Source: Algoriphagus aquimarinus (GTDB taxonomy: Bacteria > Bacteroidota > Bacteroidia > Cytophagales > Cyclobacteriaceae). From it: DNA of 64,000 nt. The stretch covers positions 62,001 through 126,000 of the forward strand of contig NZ_FOKK01000011.1 of assembly GCF_900112005.1 (NCBI RefSeq), in the 5' to 3' direction. How positions within the stretch are numbered: position 1 is the stretch's first letter; each line of letters begins with the position of its first letter. The notes beneath the pieces are model-generated. The model saw only the letters and a program-made list of their open reading frames with translations, searched no databases and had not been told where the DNA came from. Of this stretch, positions 19,009 to 26,740 are shown in pieces. A program made the position numbers and the translations under genes.

Positions 19009-20555
19009 AGCTTCACCTCGTTTTTGAGCAGAAACTCCTGCCAACTTGCCACTTTATCTCCTTTCAATACTCGTGGAAATTTGTATTGCCCACCTTCTTT
19101 ACCTTGTTCTTTCAGCCAATCGTAAAAGAAGGAAGAAGGCAAAACTGTTACTTTCACCTGCTTCAAAGCATGGTTTCGCTCCACGGCATAGTCATCATTG
19201 AGTACCTTCAAATTTTCATCAATGGACTTTTTCAACAAACTTTTCTTGACTTTGTCGTCTGATCCTATGAACCAGTGATGCGCGAATAAACTTTGGTGAG
19301 GCACTCCGAGCACAGTGAACTCACGAATATTCATATCATGTTCTTCGGCAGTAAGCTCAATGGCTTTGTTCATATTATCCACCGAAAGATGCTCTCCACA
19401 AAGACTTAAAAAATGCTTTGTTCTACCGGTAATTATAATCTCTGATTCCTCCTTAGACACAAAACGGACGATGTCTCCAATCAAATACCGCCATGCTCCA
19501 GCACAAGTGCTGATCAGTAGCGCATAATCCTTGCCCACCTCGATCTCATCGATTTTCAATGTTTGAGCCTCTGTTTTGATATTTCCTTCTTCATCAAAAT
19601 TCTCCTCATTGAAAGGCACAAACTCATGGAAAATACCATTATTCAGTACTAAACGCATGGATTTCCGATTTGGCAAAGCCTGAAATGCCAGAAAGCCTTC
19701 TGAAGCCAAATAGGTTTCGAGGTATAATAGTGGCTTGCCTAATAGCCTTTCAAAACCTTTTCTGTATGGTTCAAACGAAACTCCTCCGTGTACGAAAATC
19801 TGTAGATTTGGCCAGATTTCATGAATATTATTGAGCTGGTAATGTGCAATGATTTTTTCTATCAGGATCTGTAACCAAGCCGGCACACCCACGATAATTC
19901 CTATATCCCAGGATTCAGCTTTCTCTACGATCTGATCTAATTTATCTCCCCAGTTTTTGCTTCTAGAGATCTTTTTCCCTGGCTTATAAAAACGCTGAAA
20001 CCAAATCGGCAATCGCCCGGTGGTAATACCACTCAGATCACCTGAGAAATAAGTACCATTAAACTCCAAATCAGTACTTCCCCCAAGCATCAAAATCCCT
20101 TTGGTCAAAAGTGAAGCTGGCAAGTCGTATTTAGAAAGTGACAAAATCTGACGAACACCTGTTCTACGGATAGCTTTCACCATATCCTTGGTGATGGGAA
20201 TGAACTTGGAAGTAGCTCCTGATGTCCCACTGCTCAGCGCGAAATGTCTTACAGGGCCAGGCCAGGTGACATTTGGCTTGCCCTCCAGCAGTTTGTACCA
20301 CCATTCGCTGTGTATGCGATCATAATCGTAAATCGGAACCTGAGCCTTGTATCGCTCATAAAACTCATCTTCTCCACGACGAAAGCCTTTCAGAATTTTA
20401 GGAAAATCATACTTTTTACCTATTTCTGTTTCAGCTGCCTGAATCAGTAATTTCTTCAATTCCTGTCGCTGAAGTTCTAGTGGATGAGAATACTCTTGTT
20501 CTAAACTCTCTCTCAGGCGAATGCCTTTTTTTAGCAAAGTACTAATGATCGCCAT
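19005..20555 (-). CDS. GH3 family acyl-acid amido synthetase-like protein
   Basis: 516 residues of the GH3 (auxin-responsive promoter) family, adenylating enzymes of the ANL superfamily that in plants conjugate amino acids to acids such as indoleacetate. Visible marks: the ATP loop ALSSGTSGATSKFIPI (about 100-115), YLASEGFLAFQ (about 285), GAWRYLIGDIVRF (about 355) and a small C-terminal domain with the family's H..LFAHHWF motif. Bacterial members have mostly unknown substrates. No signal or membrane segment. It is co-transcribed with a LysE-type exporter, which suggests the product or its amino-acid conjugate might be exported; that is inference. Confidence 0.88.
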   Translation of the reverse strand: MAIISTLLKKGIRLRESLEQEYSHPLELQRQELKKLLIQAAETEIGKKYDFPKILKGFRRGEDEFYERYKAQVPIYDYDRIHSEWWYKLLEGKPNVTWPGPVRHFALSSGTSGATSKFIPITKDMVKAIRRTGVRQILSLSKYDLPASLLTKGILMLGGSTDLEFNGTYFSGDLSGITTGRLPIWFQRFYKPGKKISRSKNWGDKLDQIVEKAESWDIGIIVGVPAWLQILIEKIIAHYQLNNIHEIWPNLQIFVHGGVSFEPYRKGFERLLGKPLLYLETYLASEGFLAFQALPNRKSMRLVLNNGIFHEFVPFNEENFDEEGNIKTEAQTLKIDEIEVGKDYALLISTCAGAWRYLIGDIVRFVSKEESEIIITGRTKHFLSLCGEHLSVDNMNKAIELTAEEHDMNIREFTVLGVPHQSLFAHHWFIGSDDKVKKSLLKKSIDENLKVLNDDYAVERNHALKQVKVTVLPSSFFYDWLKEQGKEGGQYKFPRVLKGDKVASWQEFLLKNEVKL

Positions 20556-20603
20556 ATCTTTGTTTTAGGCCTTTTGGAAAAAAGTAAAGCATAAAAATAG
20601 AAA

Positions 20604-21272
20604 ATGGACATCAAAGCCAACCTCGAAGCAGTAAAAAAAACATTCAAAAGTGAGGATTGCCTACTGGTAGCAGTAAGTAAAACCAAACCACTCGAAGATC
20701 TAAAAACCGCCTACGAGGCTGGAATTAGGGATTTCGGAGAGAATAAAGTTCAGGAACTTCAGGTAAAGCAACCCGAAATGCCTGAAGATGTCAATTGGCA
20801 TATGATCGGACACTTGCAGAGTAATAAGGTCAAATTCATAGCTCCTTTCGTATATCTGATACATGGAGTCGATTCCTTCAAGCTTTTGCGAGAGATCAAT
20901 AAGCAAGGCAAAAAGATCGACAGAAGGATCAATGTGCTCCTGCAAATGCATATAGCCGAAGAAGAAACTAAATTCGGTTTTGATAAGCTAGAATTAGATG
21001 AAATGCTCTCCAATCCGGATTTCCTAAGCCTTAGTCATGTGAAAATCCAAGGACTGATGGGAATGGCAACCTTCACAGAAAACAAAGATCAAGTCAGGAA
21101 GGAATTCAGAAGTTTGAAGACTCTTTTTGAAGAATTGAAAAGTCGTACACTTCCGGATTTCGTCCAACTCGAAGATATCTCCATGGGAATGAGCGGAGAT
21201 TACCTGATAGCCCAGGAAGAAGGAAGTACGATGGTGAGAATCGGCTCAGCGATATTCGGAGGAAGGAGTTAA
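20604..21272 (+). CDS. YggS/PROSC-type PLP homeostasis protein
   Basis: 222 residues, the usual size of the YggS family, monomeric PLP-binding TIM barrels that buffer pyridoxal phosphate and affect amino-acid pools. The PLP Lys lies in LLVAVSKTKP, followed by FGENKVQEL and WHMIGHLQSNKVK, and the phosphate-binding end LSMGMSGD/ISMGMSGDYLIA-type block near residue 190. The gene is divergent from the GH3 gene with 48 bases between them. Confidence 0.93.
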   Translation: MDIKANLEAVKKTFKSEDCLLVAVSKTKPLEDLKTAYEAGIRDFGENKVQELQVKQPEMPEDVNWHMIGHLQSNKVKFIAPFVYLIHGVDSFKLLREINKQGKKIDRRINVLLQMHIAEEETKFGFDKLELDEMLSNPDFLSLSHVKIQGLMGMATFTENKDQVRKEFRSLKTLFEELKSRTLPDFVQLEDISMGMSGDYLIAQEEGSTMVRIGSAIFGGRS

Positions 21273-21383
21273 GGTTGCTGTTGGTTGTTAGTTTTTTGTT
21301 GGTGAGAATTGTGAATTTAAAATTGGAGACTTACATCACTTAAAGAGTTTTAGAATAGCTAATCACTAATAGCGGAATCTATT

Positions 21384-21469
21384 TTGTCGATTTGAAAAGA
21401 CAATATAAATATATTTATGTGGTTTATATTCGACAATTATTAAATATATTTGCAGAATAGATTCGACAA
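21384..21469. promoter_or_regulatory. Promoter with repeated TCGACAA boxes upstream of the DUF4143 ATPase
   Basis: TATATTTG at 21445-21452 matches the Bacteroidota -7 box and lies 21 bases before the ATG at 21473. The 7-mer TCGACAA occurs at 21430-21436 and 21463-21469 (33 bases apart, about three helical turns) and inverted as TTGTCGA at 21384-21390, flanking the promoter. Three copies in 86 bases suggest an operator, possibly bound by an unlinked regulator. Confidence 0.45.
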
Positions 21470-21472
21470 ATA

Positions 21473-22669
21473 ATGGATATTCTATTTTCAAATTCCCAAA
21501 ACTTACTCAATCAAACTGACGGTAAGTTCTTCAGGTACCTTTTTGATAAAATAGAATGGAATCAGCGGATGATTGCCATTAAAGGGCCTAGAGGTTCTGG
21601 CAAAACAACCTTAATGCTCCAACGAATCAAGTATGGCATAAAGCCTCAATCCTACGAAGCGCTATACTTTTCTGCTGATCACTATTGGTTTTACACCCAC
21701 AATCTGGTAGAGACAACCGCAACTTTCTACGAAAATGGTGGTCGCTTTTTATTCATCGATGAAGTTCACAAATACCCGAATTGGTCACGGGAGCTCAAGA
21801 ATATTTATGATTCATATCCTGATCTGAAAGTGGTATTCTCCTCCTCTTCAGCACTGGATATTTATAGAGGTGAATCCGATTTGAGTCGCCGCGTGATCAG
21901 CTATGAATTACCAGGAATGTCGTTTCGGGAATACTTGAATTTAACTCAAGAGAAGAATTTTCTACCAGTTTCTCTTGCAGAAATCCAGAATTCACATTCA
22001 CAAATCACTCCTGAGATCACCTCAAAACTCCAACCCCTACCAGCATTCAAGGAGTACTTGAAAAGGGGTTATCTCCCCATCATCACCGAGTCAAACCCAG
22101 AATCCATCCCGGTTTTCCTCCAGCAGATCATCAACACTGTAGTTGAGTCTGATCTGGCATTTATAGCCGATTACAATGCTGGAACAGCTTATAAAGTCAA
22201 AAAATTGCTTGGTGTATTGGCAGAGTCAGTTCCTTTCAAACCGAATGTATCTTCGATTGCAAGAAAAGTGGAAACCAGTCGGGACTCAGTGTATGAATGG
22301 CTTACCCAATTAGAAAAAGCCAGATTACTTAATTTCCTGATCGCAGAAGGTAAAGGCATTTCACTTTTACAAAAGCCTGATAAAGTGTACTTAGAAAACA
22401 CCAATCTATCCTACGCATTAAAGGCAACTCCAGAAATCGGTTCGGTGCGGGAAACCTTTCTACTAAATCAACTCAAAAACATCAAAAAAGAAGTTCGACT
22501 TCCAAAGTCAGGTGACTTCCAACTGGATGACCTAGTGATAGAAGTTGGTGGTAAAAACAAAGATGCAAGCCAAGTGAATCACCTAGAAAACTACCTCATC
22601 GCAGCCGATGAGATCGAGCTTGGCTTCGGTAAAAAAGTACCGCTGTGGATATTTGGGATGATGTATTGA
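21473..22669 (+). CDS. AAA ATPase with DUF4143 C-terminal domain
   Basis: 398 residues. The N-terminal AAA domain (about 20-170) has Walker A GPRGSGKTT at 38-46 and Walker B RFLFIDEVHK near 110, followed by SSSALDIYRGESDLSRR as sensor and arginine-finger region. A winged-helix-like middle with SIARKVETSRDSVYEWL follows, and the C-terminal DUF4143 domain ends with LDDLVIEVGGKNKDA, a residual restriction-endonuclease-like (PDDEXK) segment. This architecture is common and mobile in bacteria but its role is not established; it has been discussed near toxin and stress genes. Single gene with its own repeat-containing promoter. Confidence 0.88.
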   Translation: MDILFSNSQNLLNQTDGKFFRYLFDKIEWNQRMIAIKGPRGSGKTTLMLQRIKYGIKPQSYEALYFSADHYWFYTHNLVETTATFYENGGRFLFIDEVHKYPNWSRELKNIYDSYPDLKVVFSSSSALDIYRGESDLSRRVISYELPGMSFREYLNLTQEKNFLPVSLAEIQNSHSQITPEITSKLQPLPAFKEYLKRGYLPIITESNPESIPVFLQQIINTVVESDLAFIADYNAGTAYKVKKLLGVLAESVPFKPNVSSIARKVETSRDSVYEWLTQLEKARLLNFLIAEGKGISLLQKPDKVYLENTNLSYALKATPEIGSVRETFLLNQLKNIKKEVRLPKSGDFQLDDLVIEVGGKNKDASQVNHLENYLIAADEIELGFGKKVPLWIFGMMY

Positions 22670-22687
22670 AAAACTCCGTCCATGTAA

Positions 22688-22783
22688 GTGTCCTCACTCA
22701 CATTATCAACCAGAGTTAGAGAGAACTTAAATTACAACGTTAAGCAAAAACAAAACAGTCGTGAGTGAAGACACCCACGACTG
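22688..22783. repeat. Overlapping inverted repeats between convergent genes
   Basis: Two competing inverted repeats: GTGTCCTCACTCAC (22688-22701) pairs at 13 of 14 positions with GTGAGTGAAGACAC (22761-22774), and CAGTCGTG (22756-22763) pairs exactly with CACGACTG (22776-22783). They sit between the convergent DUF4143 and tex genes and may act in transcript ending; there is no strong T-tract. The stretch 22798-22825 also has a repeated CTTTGCGC. Confidence 0.5.
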
Positions 22784-22834
22784 ACGAAAAGTAATTTCTT
22801 TGCGCCTTCTTTGCGCTTTTTGTGTTTTAAAATT

Positions 22835-25081
22835 CTATCCTCCAAACTTCCCTTTCAGCATCTTTAGTTTATCCGCCATTGAGCCTTCAGGTTCTTTGGT
22901 TTGGGTTCTGACCTCAGGCTTTTTCTCCATCTTTTTTCCGCGCTCCGCAAAAGGATCTGACTTCATGCTCAGCCCAACGCGCTTTCGTGGAATATCAATT
23001 TCCATCACTGTCACTTGCACTTTTTGATTCACGGATACGATCTCATTCGGATCTTTCACGAAGCGATCTGCCAGATGACTCAAGTGCACCAAACCATCCT
23101 GGTGAACTCCCACATCTACGAAAGCTCCAAAAGCCGTGATATTTGTCACCACGCCTGGTAGCTTCATTCCTACCTTCAGATCAGACATGCTATTCACTGA
23201 TTCTTCGAAAGCAAAAACCTCAAAGCTCTCACGTGGATCTCTTCCTGGCTTGGCCAGTTCCTCCAAAATATCCTGAAGCGTAGGCAAACCCACAGTTTCA
23301 GACACGTAATTCTTTAGGGAGATTCTATTTCTCAAGTCATCCGAACTCATCAAATCAGAAACCGAAGCATTCACGTCTTTAGCCATTTTTTCTACCAATG
23401 CATAGCGCTCTGGGTGAACAGCTGAGGAATCCAGCGGATGTTTTGCCTTGCTGATTCTCAGGAAACCAGCTGCTTGCTCAAAGGCTTTATCTCCAAGTCT
23501 TGGTACTTTTTTCAGTTGAGCGCGGCTCTTAAATGGTCCATTCTCATTTCTGAAATCAATGATGTTTTGCGCAAGCGTCGGTCCTAATCCGGAGACATAA
23601 GTCAACAATTGTTTGGAAGCTAAATTCACCTCTACTCCTACTCCGTTTACCGCCGACATCACCGTGTCATCCAGCGCATTTTTCAAAGCATTCTGATCCA
23701 CATCGTGTTGGTATTGGCCTACACCAATGGATTTCGGATCTATTTTCACTAGTTCCGCCAATGGATCCATCAATCTACGACCTATAGAAACGGCTCCTCT
23801 CACTGTCAAATCAAGGTCAGGAAATTCCTCCCTAGCCACATCTGAAGCAGAGTAAATAGACGCTCCTGATTCATTCACCATAGTTACGATAACTGATTTT
23901 GGAAGACCAAGCCCTTTCACAAAAGCTTCTGTTTCACGACCTGCAGTACCATTTCCTATGGCTATAGCTTCAATCCCAAATTTTTCTACCAACCCTTTTA
24001 CATTCATCGCAGCCTCTTGATTTCTACGGTTGGCTTCGTGAGGGAAAATAGCTTCGTAATGTAAGAATTGACCCTGAGGACCCAAACAAACCAATTTACA
24101 CCCAGTTCTGAACCCCGGATCAATAGCCATCACGGACTTCTCTCCCAAAGGAGCCCCAAGTAATAATTGGCGGAGATTCTCTGTAAATACTTTGATCGCT
24201 TCCTCATCCGCTTTACGCTTGGTAAACAGACGAACTTCTGTTTCCATGCTTGGTTTTAGCAATCTTTTGTAACATTCCTTAATGGCGAGTCTCACCTGAT
24301 CCACAGAAGAATTTGCCGCATCGGCAAGAATCATTTTCTCCATCTGATAGATCGAAGATGCTTCTTCTGGCACCGAATCCAACATCAGGAAAAGTTCTTT
24401 TTCCCCTCTTCTCATCGCCAAAACACGGTGAGAAGGCGCTGTCTTTATAGGTTCAGACCAGTCAAAATAATCCTTGTACTTAATGGCTTCTTGCTCCTTG
24501 CCAGGCAGAACTTTCGAAGAAAAAACTCCTTCATTAAGGAAAAGCTTTCGCATCCTTTCTCTCAACTCTGCCTTCTCATTGATCCACTCAGCCATGATAT
24601 CACGGGCGCCTTGCAATGCTTCGTCTATGCTATTTACTTCTTTAGAAGCATCTACAAACTTCTCTGCTTCGGCTTCTAGATTGATAGAGTTCTGCCCAAA
24701 AACCTGCTCAGCAAGTGGTTCCAGACCTTTTTCTCTGGCAATAGTAGCCTTTGTTCTTCGCTTAGGCTTGTAGGGCAAATAGATGTCTTCCAGCTTCGAC
24801 ATAGTCTCGGCATCTTCTACTTTAGCCTTTAATTCTGGCGTCAATTTCCCTTGTTCCTCTATAGATTTCAAAATGGCTTCCTTACGCTTAGCTAGCTCTC
24901 GCAACTGCAATACACGGTCACGGATAGCAGCTACCTGTACCTCATCCAACTCACCAGTCGCTTCTTTTCTGTATCGAGAAATAAACGGAACCGTACCTCC
25001 ATCATCCAGTAATTGCACAGTGGCATTCACTTGGTGCGGTTTGATTTGGAGTTCGGCGGCTATTTTTACTTCGTAATTCAT
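22835..25081 (-). CDS. tex: Tex-type RNA-binding transcription accessory protein
   Basis: 748 residues, the normal length of Tex/Spt6-like proteins. The order is the N-terminal helical region with PFISRYRKEATG, the YqgF-like RNase H fold (about 320-440, VMAIDPGFRTGCKL), a helix-hairpin-helix pair (about 490-560, LASKQLLTYVSGLGP), and the S1 RNA-binding domain (about 650-720, GVVTNITAFGAFVDVGVHQDGLVH). It binds RNA and affects transcription in the cytoplasm. The acidic residues of the YqgF fold are often lost in Tex, which is thought not to be a nuclease. Single gene. Confidence 0.95.
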   Translation of the reverse strand: MNYEVKIAAELQIKPHQVNATVQLLDDGGTVPFISRYRKEATGELDEVQVAAIRDRVLQLRELAKRKEAILKSIEEQGKLTPELKAKVEDAETMSKLEDIYLPYKPKRRTKATIAREKGLEPLAEQVFGQNSINLEAEAEKFVDASKEVNSIDEALQGARDIMAEWINEKAELRERMRKLFLNEGVFSSKVLPGKEQEAIKYKDYFDWSEPIKTAPSHRVLAMRRGEKELFLMLDSVPEEASSIYQMEKMILADAANSSVDQVRLAIKECYKRLLKPSMETEVRLFTKRKADEEAIKVFTENLRQLLLGAPLGEKSVMAIDPGFRTGCKLVCLGPQGQFLHYEAIFPHEANRRNQEAAMNVKGLVEKFGIEAIAIGNGTAGRETEAFVKGLGLPKSVIVTMVNESGASIYSASDVAREEFPDLDLTVRGAVSIGRRLMDPLAELVKIDPKSIGVGQYQHDVDQNALKNALDDTVMSAVNGVGVEVNLASKQLLTYVSGLGPTLAQNIIDFRNENGPFKSRAQLKKVPRLGDKAFEQAAGFLRISKAKHPLDSSAVHPERYALVEKMAKDVNASVSDLMSSDDLRNRISLKNYVSETVGLPTLQDILEELAKPGRDPRESFEVFAFEESVNSMSDLKVGMKLPGVVTNITAFGAFVDVGVHQDGLVHLSHLADRFVKDPNEIVSVNQKVQVTVMEIDIPRKRVGLSMKSDPFAERGKKMEKKPEVRTQTKEPEGSMADKLKMLKGKFGG

Positions 25082-25235
25082 ATGGAAATGGGAAATCTAC
25101 TCTTAATTTGTACCGCAAGGTAATGGTCATTTTGGAGACAAAAAGAGTGAAGTGTGTGTAATGTCACTAAGCGTCTGGAAATGTGCGAGTAATTTTGGGT
25201 TGAAATTTTGATTGCGACACTTAACTTTTGAAAAA

Positions 25236-25859
25236 ATGGAAGGACAAGGCAGAAAACAACATTGGGAGAATATCTATCAAACCAAGGATTTTAAAGATGT
25301 CAGCTGGTATCAGGAAAAACCCGAAACTTCCTTAGAATTTCTACAGAAGTTCAATGTCCCCTTGGATGCAAAGATCATTGATTGCGGAGGTGGGGACAGC
25401 TATTTTGTAGACAACCTTCTCTCTCTTGGCTATCAAGACATTACGGTTCTAGACATATCTGAAAAAGCATTGGATAGAGCCAAACAAAGACTTGGAGATC
25501 AAGCCTCCAAAGTGAACTGGATTGTTTCTGACGCAACTTCATTTCAGCCTTCCGAAAAATACGATTTCTGGCATGATAGAGCCGTTTTTCATTTTCTTCA
25601 AGAAAATGAAGTCGCCCAGTACCTGGATACTATTAAGGCAAATTTAAACCCAAACGGTCACCTTGTCGTTGGCACTTTTTCAGTAAATGGTCCTACCAAG
25701 TGCAGTGGGATTACAATCACGCAGTACTCAGAAAAATCCTTAAGTGAAAAAATTGAAAAGTATCTAAAGAAAATCTATTGCTTTACTGTTGATCATCTTA
25801 CTCCGTCCAAGTCTGTTCAAAACTTCGTGTTTTGCAGCTTTCAAAATCAGTTGGGCTAA
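25236..25859 (+). CDS. SAM-dependent class I methyltransferase
   Basis: 207 residues from the ATG at 25236; an in-frame TTG eight codons upstream is less likely. The protein opens with HWENIYQTKDFKDVSWYQ, as in a family of small methyltransferases annotated near thiopurine or tellurite-type enzymes. Motif I is IIDCGGGDSYF, then VLDISEKALDRA for the SAM ribose, and the WIVSDAT and FWHDRAVFHF segments follow. The substrate is unknown. Soluble, no neighbours on the same transcript are obvious. Confidence 0.85.
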   Translation: MEGQGRKQHWENIYQTKDFKDVSWYQEKPETSLEFLQKFNVPLDAKIIDCGGGDSYFVDNLLSLGYQDITVLDISEKALDRAKQRLGDQASKVNWIVSDATSFQPSEKYDFWHDRAVFHFLQENEVAQYLDTIKANLNPNGHLVVGTFSVNGPTKCSGITITQYSEKSLSEKIEKYLKKIYCFTVDHLTPSKSVQNFVFCSFQNQLG

Positions 25860-25949
25860 TCACCTTACTAATCTTCATTAATAACCTGCAAGATCAGAAA
25901 ACCGCAAAGGTTCCAATGAATCTCGTAAATCGTAAATCAACTATCTGAA

Positions 25950-26543
25950 ATGAGTATAGATTGGAAAAAAGAAATTAAAAGCTGGGGTATCATGCTCAGC
26001 GTAGTAGCATTTTTATATTTCACGGGGCTTTTGCCTGTTATCATTGGGGGATTACAATCCGTGTTGCTTTCTACGGGATTGATCAAACCTAAAATTGAAG
26101 TTCCTGATCTTACCGAGCAGCAATTCGACTACAGAGGGAAGTTCCTAACATTTGACGGTCAGCAAATCGATCTGGAAAGTTACCGTGGCAAAACACTATT
26201 TATTAATCTTTGGGCATCTTGGTGTGGACCATGTCGTGCAGAAATGCCGCATATTTCTGAACTCTATAAGTCTGTTCAAGATGAGCCTGACTTAGAATTC
26301 CTGTTGATTGGAATTGACAATGACATCAAAAAAAGTCAGGGTTTTATAGAAGGTAAAAGCTGGACTTTCCCTACAGCTCATGCTAGCTTCGGACTGAATC
26401 AAAGTTTACAAAGCCAATCCATTCCTACTACTTTGGTAGTAAACCCGGCGGGAAAAATCGTTTTCTATCAGGAAGGGATGAGCAATTTCAACACAGATGA
26501 GTTTCGGGAGTTTTTAATAGACCAATCCAAAATTTCAGAATAA
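25950..26543 (+). CDS. Membrane-anchored TlpA/ResA-like thiol-disulfide oxidoreductase
   Basis: 197 residues with an uncleaved N-terminal membrane anchor (about 12-42) and a periplasmic thioredoxin fold. The redox motif WCGPC places the two cysteines at 92 and 95, and IPTTLVV carries the cis-Pro next to the active site. The TlpA/ResA group keeps periplasmic cysteines reduced, for example in cytochrome c maturation. No cytochrome genes are adjacent, so the substrate is not known. Confidence 0.92.
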   Translation: MSIDWKKEIKSWGIMLSVVAFLYFTGLLPVIIGGLQSVLLSTGLIKPKIEVPDLTEQQFDYRGKFLTFDGQQIDLESYRGKTLFINLWASWCGPCRAEMPHISELYKSVQDEPDLEFLLIGIDNDIKKSQGFIEGKSWTFPTAHASFGLNQSLQSQSIPTTLVVNPAGKIVFYQEGMSNFNTDEFREFLIDQSKISE

Positions 26544-26740
26544 GTCTCAGCAATTCGGCCGGTAAAAGCGCCAGAATGATAAAATGTGATGACTTTCTAT
26601 CAAAATTTTTATACTTTATCCTTTTCTGTAAGATTGAATACCAGATCAATTCAGGTACCTGATCATTTACCTGAAAACAAAAATTAATTTGGCTTTATAA
26701 ACTCTTTTTTCTTTTTCTTTGGCATCCATTTTCAGCATCT

